Source: Fremontodendron californicum
Lineage: Eukaryota; Streptophyta; Magnoliopsida; Malvales; Malvaceae
Assembly: GCA_030761205.1 (NCBI GenBank)
Contig: JAULJL010000002.1
Location: forward strand, 18,889,010 to 18,953,009
Length of the DNA: 64,000 nt
Reading direction: 5' to 3'
The notes beneath the pieces are model-generated. The model was not told the origin of the DNA, did not search any database, and worked only from the letters and a program-made list of their open reading frames with translations. The position numbers and the translations under genes are program-made. Shown here piece by piece: positions 58,204-64,000 of the stretch. Numbering within the stretch: the stretch's first letter is position 1; each line of letters opens with the position of its first letter.

Positions 58204-61200
58204 TGTCGCGACCTAAAAAATAACAAGTCTCATCTTAAGACTTTATTACTCATTAAGCGTGACATTAAAAAAAATGAGGAAAAGTCAACTTAATTCTTCT
58301 TGAAAAATGAAGGTTTTGAAAATGACCATAAAAAATACATGGAGTCGCCACCAATCTTTTTTTAGCTAGGTGTGATTGGCCACCTATTAAAACCGATTTT
58401 GTCAAATATTTTAAAATTAATTAAAACATTTTTAAAACAAATTTCAAGTCTGCGTTATAAACCAGAGAAATTCAAAGAATCGGTTTCAGGACTCGGTTAC
58501 ATGCGAGGAAGGATTAAAACCCCCACAATGCCCATAAAAAAGGGTAACTTATTAATCTTGTGTTATCTCAAGTCTCGCTAAAAAGTCGGTTTTAAATTTG
58601 GTATTTTAAATTAATTCCCAATTTAAAGAAAAATAATTCTATTTTTTTATTGAAAATGATTCGGAATTTATTAATTCAAAATTTTCCTATATTCTCCGAA
58701 AATTCGATAAAATATAGAAATTTTTATTTATTCAAAAAATCTTCCGAATCACTCTCGTTTTAAGAAAGATATTCCATTATTAATGATAATTGATGATATC
58801 CTCCCCGGCAACCCGAAAAAGAACACATGAATTATTTTAACTCGAGAATATATTTATTTTTTTTGAAAATCATTATCTTTTTCAAAATATATATTTTTTA
58901 AGAACAATATGAGCATGAATATGTATGAGAATCAAAGTCTAGATGATGCAACCTAAATGATTTAATTTAAATGACATAGCATATTCTAAATGAAATGAAA
59001 TATCCTAAATGAAATGAAATGTCCTAAGTGACATAATATATTCTATATTAAATGAATTAACCTAAGTAACATGGTATATTCTAAATGGAATGATATAATT
59101 TAAATGACATGATATTCCAAATGAAATGAAATATCCTAAGTAAAATGTAATATCCTAAATGAAATGAAATGTCCTACGTGACATAATATATTCTATATGA
59201 AATGAATTAACCTAAGTAACATGGTATATTCTAAATGGAATGATATAAGTTAAATGACATGATATTCTAAATGAAATGAAATATCCTAAATGAAATGAAA
59301 TATCCTAAGTGACATGAAATGTCATGAAACATAAAATAATGCTATCATGAAATATGCACGAAAATAAAAAAAAAAAATAAAAATAATAATGCATGAACAT
59401 AGTATATGCTAAATAATATGAAAAAAATAAATGACTAAATAAAAAGCATAGAATAGCATAAAATATTCAAAACCATATAACAAACAACATAGCACCAAAA
59501 AAAATATAAATCAAAATAATAACAATACCATAGAAATTGTCATAGCAAGAATCACATATTATAAAAATGCATGGACATGAAAAATGCAATGCATGAAAGT
59601 GTATTTTTTCCTTTAATTAAGGAAATCCATATATCTAAAAAGATATCCGGCTACCTTAGGAAAAAACATCAAATTAAATTTTCTAAAACCAAAAAAACTT
59701 TGTGATTGTTTGAAAACAATTTTGAAAATATTGGATAAAAAATAATTCATGACCGAATTCCTTTTAAAAATGGCTCTAATTTCTTAAGTTTAAAATCTCG
59801 GACTTGACCACCCTTAACCCGAGGTTTATAAAATCATTTTTAAAATTTAAAATAGTCTAAAAACCAAGCTAGGGCAGTAGCTAAAAGTTCCTAACCAACC
59901 TCTCTAAATGCCTTAGCCTATATTGAACAATTGTTTTTTCTTTTGAATTCAAATCTGCCTCTACTGTCCAGTTTTAAATCACGATTTTTTTACCTATTTT
60001 TAAAAATTCAAAAAAATCTAAAAACAGTGCTGGAGACTCAGAACATGTAAAGATACATGAGAAAAAATTGGCTTAATTTTCTGATTAAAGATGGCATCCA
60101 AAAAAATGAGGAAAGTCCGAGTACTGGATGAAAAAAAAAACTGTTTTGCCAAAACATAGTTTTTTGCCTTTGATAAAATCATATAAAAATCAAAGTAAAA
60201 ATGTTGGAGACTCTCCTAAAGACCAACAAGACATTAGATAATACTTTTAAAAAGTTAGACAAAAAATGGCTAAGTAAAAAAAATCACAAAGGTAGAATAA
60301 TCAATTTGACAACTCTTTAATTTTTCACAAGTTTGCTCAAGTGAGCATGACTTTGAGCCATTGGTTGGCCTAAGTCAATAATCATGTGGCAAGACATGAG
60401 ATGCATGAACATACAGCCAATTGAATGCATGAAATGCATGATTCAAAACCTAAGTGGTACGGAAAATGCATGGCATACATAATATGGCCTAGACCTAACA
60501 AACTTGCATGGCAATAAATGCAATCTTAACCTAAGCATGTATGAGATTCATAACAATGCAAATGAGACTTAGACCTAAAGTGACATGAAATGTATGGTAA
60601 TACAAAGTGAACTGAGACTTAAATAGCATAACAATGCATGGCAATACCAATATGATTAAAGACCTTATATGCATGGGAATATGCAAGACAATACAAGGAT
60701 GACCTAGACCTAACAAACTTGCATGGCAATAAATGCAATCTTAACCTAAGTATGCATGAGATGCATAATAATGCAAATGAAACTTAGACCTAAAATGACA
60801 TGAAATGCATGCCAATACAAAGTGACTTGAGACCTAAATAGCATGACAAATGCATGGCAATACCAATATGATTCTAGACTTTATATACATGGAAATATGC
60901 ATGGCAATATCGATATGATTCTAGACCTTAAATGTCATGAGAATGTATGAAAATGTCATGCACATATAGTGACCAATAAACCTAATACTAAGGCATGAAC
61001 AAACAGCAACTCAAACACAATTTCATGGCATAATGATGCAAAGCAATGGTACCTAAACAAAATGCAAATGCATAAACAAGGAAAGGATACTTGAAGAGGC
61101 CGAATGGCCACTAAGCAACCTAGTGTAATCCTATCTAGCAAATGACACAAACACATGGCAAACCAAATCGCAATACACAATGTTATGCATGAAATGTTAA

Positions 61201-63637
61201 CTTATCAACTAACCAAAATGAAAATGCACATGCAAAGCATAAGAAATGTTAGAGGCCGAACGGTCACATGGTATTCTAACATGGCATTTTCACAAACACA
61301 TGGAAATAAACATGAGAAATAATGCAAACATGCCCAAAAAATCCATCATGGCCGAATGAAACAACAAGAACATGGAATTGTATATATGCACGAAGATCAA
61401 TGGAAACATATTAAACAAGCAAGCATGATAAAAATGTAAACATACACCAAAAAAATCCATCATGGCCAAATGACCTATCATAAACCTAACATGGTATTTC
61501 CACAAACACATGGCGTGGCATATTGCTAAACTACCACAATCAAGCTAACCTACCACAAATCAAGCTAATCTAACACAAGTAAGCTAACCTACCACAAATA
61601 TACTCATGAACAAGATCAAAAACAAAATCATTTACCAAAAAAATCAACCTATTCGGCCATGATGAAAACATGGATGAAAACTTGTTATTTTTTTTTCTTT
61701 TTAAAAAACAAAATAGTAGATCTTTAGAACCAAGTTTATTTCATAAAAAAGAAAAAATACCAATCAAAAGAGCAAGATCATGTCAATAAAATATGAAAAA
61801 TAACCATGAAAGAACATAGCTACCTTGCTCTAGCTTTCCAAATAAAGAAGAAACAAGCTAAACCCTTCTTTTTCTTCCTCCTTTTTTTCTCCTCTTTTTT
61901 CCTCCTTTAGCTACTGCCTCTTTTTCAGCCTCAAAAACTTATGAAAAATCTGTTCTCAGCCCATTCTTATTCCCCTTGGCCGAATGGCCTTCCTTCTAGA
62001 AGGAAGGTAGTTATTTTTCCCATCCAATGGCTATCATTCAAGATGCCTTCTATGTAAAAATCCCACCATTAGATTAGAATTATCAGCCCTTATATTTATG
62101 ATGTCATAAAGATGCCATAAATAGGATCCCTCTTCAACCATTGGTCCATGTGTTGCAAATTCAAAGGCTTGATCACAAAAAATAACTACTTTCCTCTTCA
62201 CCTTTTGCCCTTTGATGAAAAATCAAAAAATATATGCCCTCCATTGGGCCTTGGCCAGCTGAACCTTCATCTTCCAGCCCATGCTTCATTTTTTTAAAAG
62301 CAAGAAAAGGTCTTTTTCGGTTTCTTTGATGAAATGACCTTTTTGACCCCCGAACCTAAATAAATAGCAAACGGACTCCAAATTAAAATTTTATTTTTGT
62401 AATACTTCTGAAATAATAAAAAACTGAATTCTGGAAGTTTTCAAAATTTTCGGAGCCCATTTGCAATTTTTTTTGGATTTTTTCTTCCAAAATTCCCTTT
62501 TGTGAACCCGAACTTTCACCATTTTTAAACGAACTTCGAATCCATATGTTTCTTCACCAATCTCTTCCAAATAATTTAAAAGTATGATCTGGAAGTTTTC
62601 ATAATTTTTGGAGCACATTTACTATTTTTTCGGGATTTATCTCTTTGAATTTCTCCATAGTGGACCCGGAATTTGGCCATTTTGCAAACGAACCCCGAAT
62701 CCATATTTTCTTTCACCAATCTCTTCAAAATTATTTAAGAATGGGATCTAAAATTTTTTAGAATTTTTGGAGCTCATTTACTATTTTTCCAAAATTTTCC
62801 AATTTTGCCTTTTTGCCTCCGAAGCCCGGTTTTGCTTAAAACAAGTTCGATTTTTAGATTTTCTTTTCCTGGGCCTTTTTCATATGTTGAATTAGAATTG
62901 ACCCAAAAATGCCCAATTTTTACGATCAAATTCCCTTCCAATTTGATTTTTCCCTTTTTTCACTATCGGGAATTTTCTCGTTTTTTCGTTTTTCCGTTTT
63001 TCCTCCAATCGGCTCTTTTCTCAGATTTTATTCAAACTGAGCCTTGGGCTATCCTTTTTTACTCACTCCTCATCAATTAGGGGCTTTAGTTTTATCGAAA
63101 CGGGCCATTTTTGCAATTTTTCCCAATTTCACCAAAATCTACTAAAAACCCTAATTCTCGATTTTCTTTCGGATTGACTATTCCTTTAGTTTTTCTTCCA
63201 ATTGGTTTCTCCATTACCCGTATCCAGTGCTTATCTTTCATTTGGAACCTTCAATTTCAACCAATTTGATCGTTTAAGCACTTTTCTCAAAATTTTCTGA
63301 ACTAGGGTTTCCTTTCTACAGAATCTCCTCTGTAACCCAACTTTCAAATTCCATATCTTTCAATGTAGACCTCGGATTATCAAAATTCTTTCACCATTTT
63401 TCAATTGAACTTCAAAATCTTGATTTTGAAAGTGGGTTGACTTTTTCAGTAGTTGACTTTTCGAGGTTGACTTTTCTGGGGTTGACTTTTTGAAGTTTTA
63501 CTTTTTATGTCTGCTTTCTTAAACTAAGTCACAGAGTACCACCTACAGTATGAGAAAAGCCTTTTTGCATTCTGAAATACTATTTTAGGAAGAAAACATA
63601 CCTGATTTAGTGGTCCGGACAAAATTAGGTGTCTACA
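58204..63637 (-). repeat. 3' LTR (5.43 kb)
   Basis: Plus-strand ends are TGTCGCGACC and GTGTCTACA. It is a relative of the LTRs at 38502 and 21299. It contains ATGAAATGAAAT-type short tandem repeats at about 58980-59320, AACCTAAG/CATGGCAATA repeats at about 60480-60930, and four TTGACT words at about 63436-63490. Open stretches in it are chance. Confidence 0.87.
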
Positions 63638-63652
63638 GCTGCCCCTCTTTGG
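63638..63652 (-). promoter_or_regulatory. Polypurine tract
   Basis: The minus strand reads CCAAAGAGGGGCAGC directly before the LTR start TGTAGACACC. This is the cleanest example in the window. Confidence 0.87.
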
Positions 63653-64000
63653 CTATTGCTGAGAATCAAGAATCAGGCAAAGATAAACAAACACTAATTT
63701 TGTTCGGTTAGTGAAATCACATGTCAAGGAAAGGAAAAGGGTTTTCATTTTTTCCATTTTCCATTTTTTCATCATTTTTTTTTGTTTGAAAAAAGCTGTA
63801 AATTGAAGATATTGTCCTTAAATTGAATTTCCTGACTAATCAAGGTTCGACCCGTCTTAAGGAAACGGGTTTGATTTTAAAGTGATGCAAACTATGCCCG
63901 GAGGTCTTGAAAATAGTGCTCGGAGGTCTTATCCATGATTTTAAGAAAAACTATGCCGGAGATCTTAAAAATTGTGCCCATAGGCCTTATCCGTGATTTG
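63653..64000 (-). other. Start of the 3' untranslated region with a new tandem repeat
   Basis: The first 200 bases parallel 43677-43870. From about 63890 a different short repeat begins (TGCCCGGAGGTCTT, TGCTCGGAGGTCTTATCC, TGCCGGAGATCTT, TGCCCATAGGCCTTATCC), so this element has its own array where the 18-kb element has the 56-bp one. Confidence 0.65.

Larger units (their letters stand above)
58204..64000 (-). mobile_element. Another minus-strand Tat element, cut by the window end
   Basis: A full LTR (58204-63637) is followed by the complement of the polypurine tract and the start of the 3' untranslated region. The coding part and the other LTR lie beyond 64000. The left flank CTTGA (58199-58203) should recur at the far end. 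Confidence 0.85.

Overview
The window is a stack of nested transposable elements from a plant nuclear genome, probably a dicot with a large, repeat-rich genome; the species cannot be told from the sequence. I see no ordinary host gene, tRNA, rRNA or CRISPR. The plant assignment rests on Athila-type and Tat/Ogre-type Ty3/gypsy elements, a copia element with an initiator-Met tRNA primer site, a Harbinger-type DNA element, long AT-rich non-coding LTRs and GT-AG introns.

Layout. (1) 1-8496, plus strand: a young Athila-like LTR element whose 5' LTR starts before the window. It keeps gag and protease, lacks reverse transcriptase, RNase H and the integrase core, and carries two extra reading frames where Athila elements usually have an env-like gene. 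One is an unrecognised basic Cys-cluster protein (3556-4092). The other is a nearly full-length LONELY GUY (LOG) cytokinin-activation enzyme with a single in-frame TAG (4455-5102). This captured-gene retrotransposon is the most interesting object here. (2) 8497-37869, plus strand: an old Tat/Ogre-like element (TatA) broken by insertions. Its pieces are a linker exon, a 215-bp intron, reverse transcriptase, two RNase H domains, integrase, a repeat-rich 3' untranslated region and a 4.9-kb 3' LTR. (3) 8608-16051, minus strand: a gag-only copia-type element inserted in TatA. (4) 19248-29098: a PIF/Harbinger-like element with TAA target duplications inserted in TatA pol. It carries a minus-strand reading frame with an RNase H N-terminal (viroplasmin-type) domain and is itself split by a 7.4-kb solo Tat LTR (21299-28734) holding a 1.68-kb tandem duplication. 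(5) 38502-56538, minus strand: a complete 18-kb non-autonomous Tat element with an exact GGTTT target duplication, two gag-derived pieces, no pol and a 56-bp minisatellite. (6) 37870-38501 plus 56539-58203: remnants of an older minus-strand Tat element. (7) 58204-64000, minus strand: the 3' LTR and start of the internal region of another Tat element that runs out of the window.

The nesting can be checked: at the copia and Harbinger insertion sites the TatA reading frame continues once the insert and one target copy are ignored. Function is probably limited to transcription of the youngest (Athila-like) element. The older elements are full of stops, most of them TAG, as expected from decay of methylated CAG sites.

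All boundaries come from reading repeats by eye; nothing was searched against a database.
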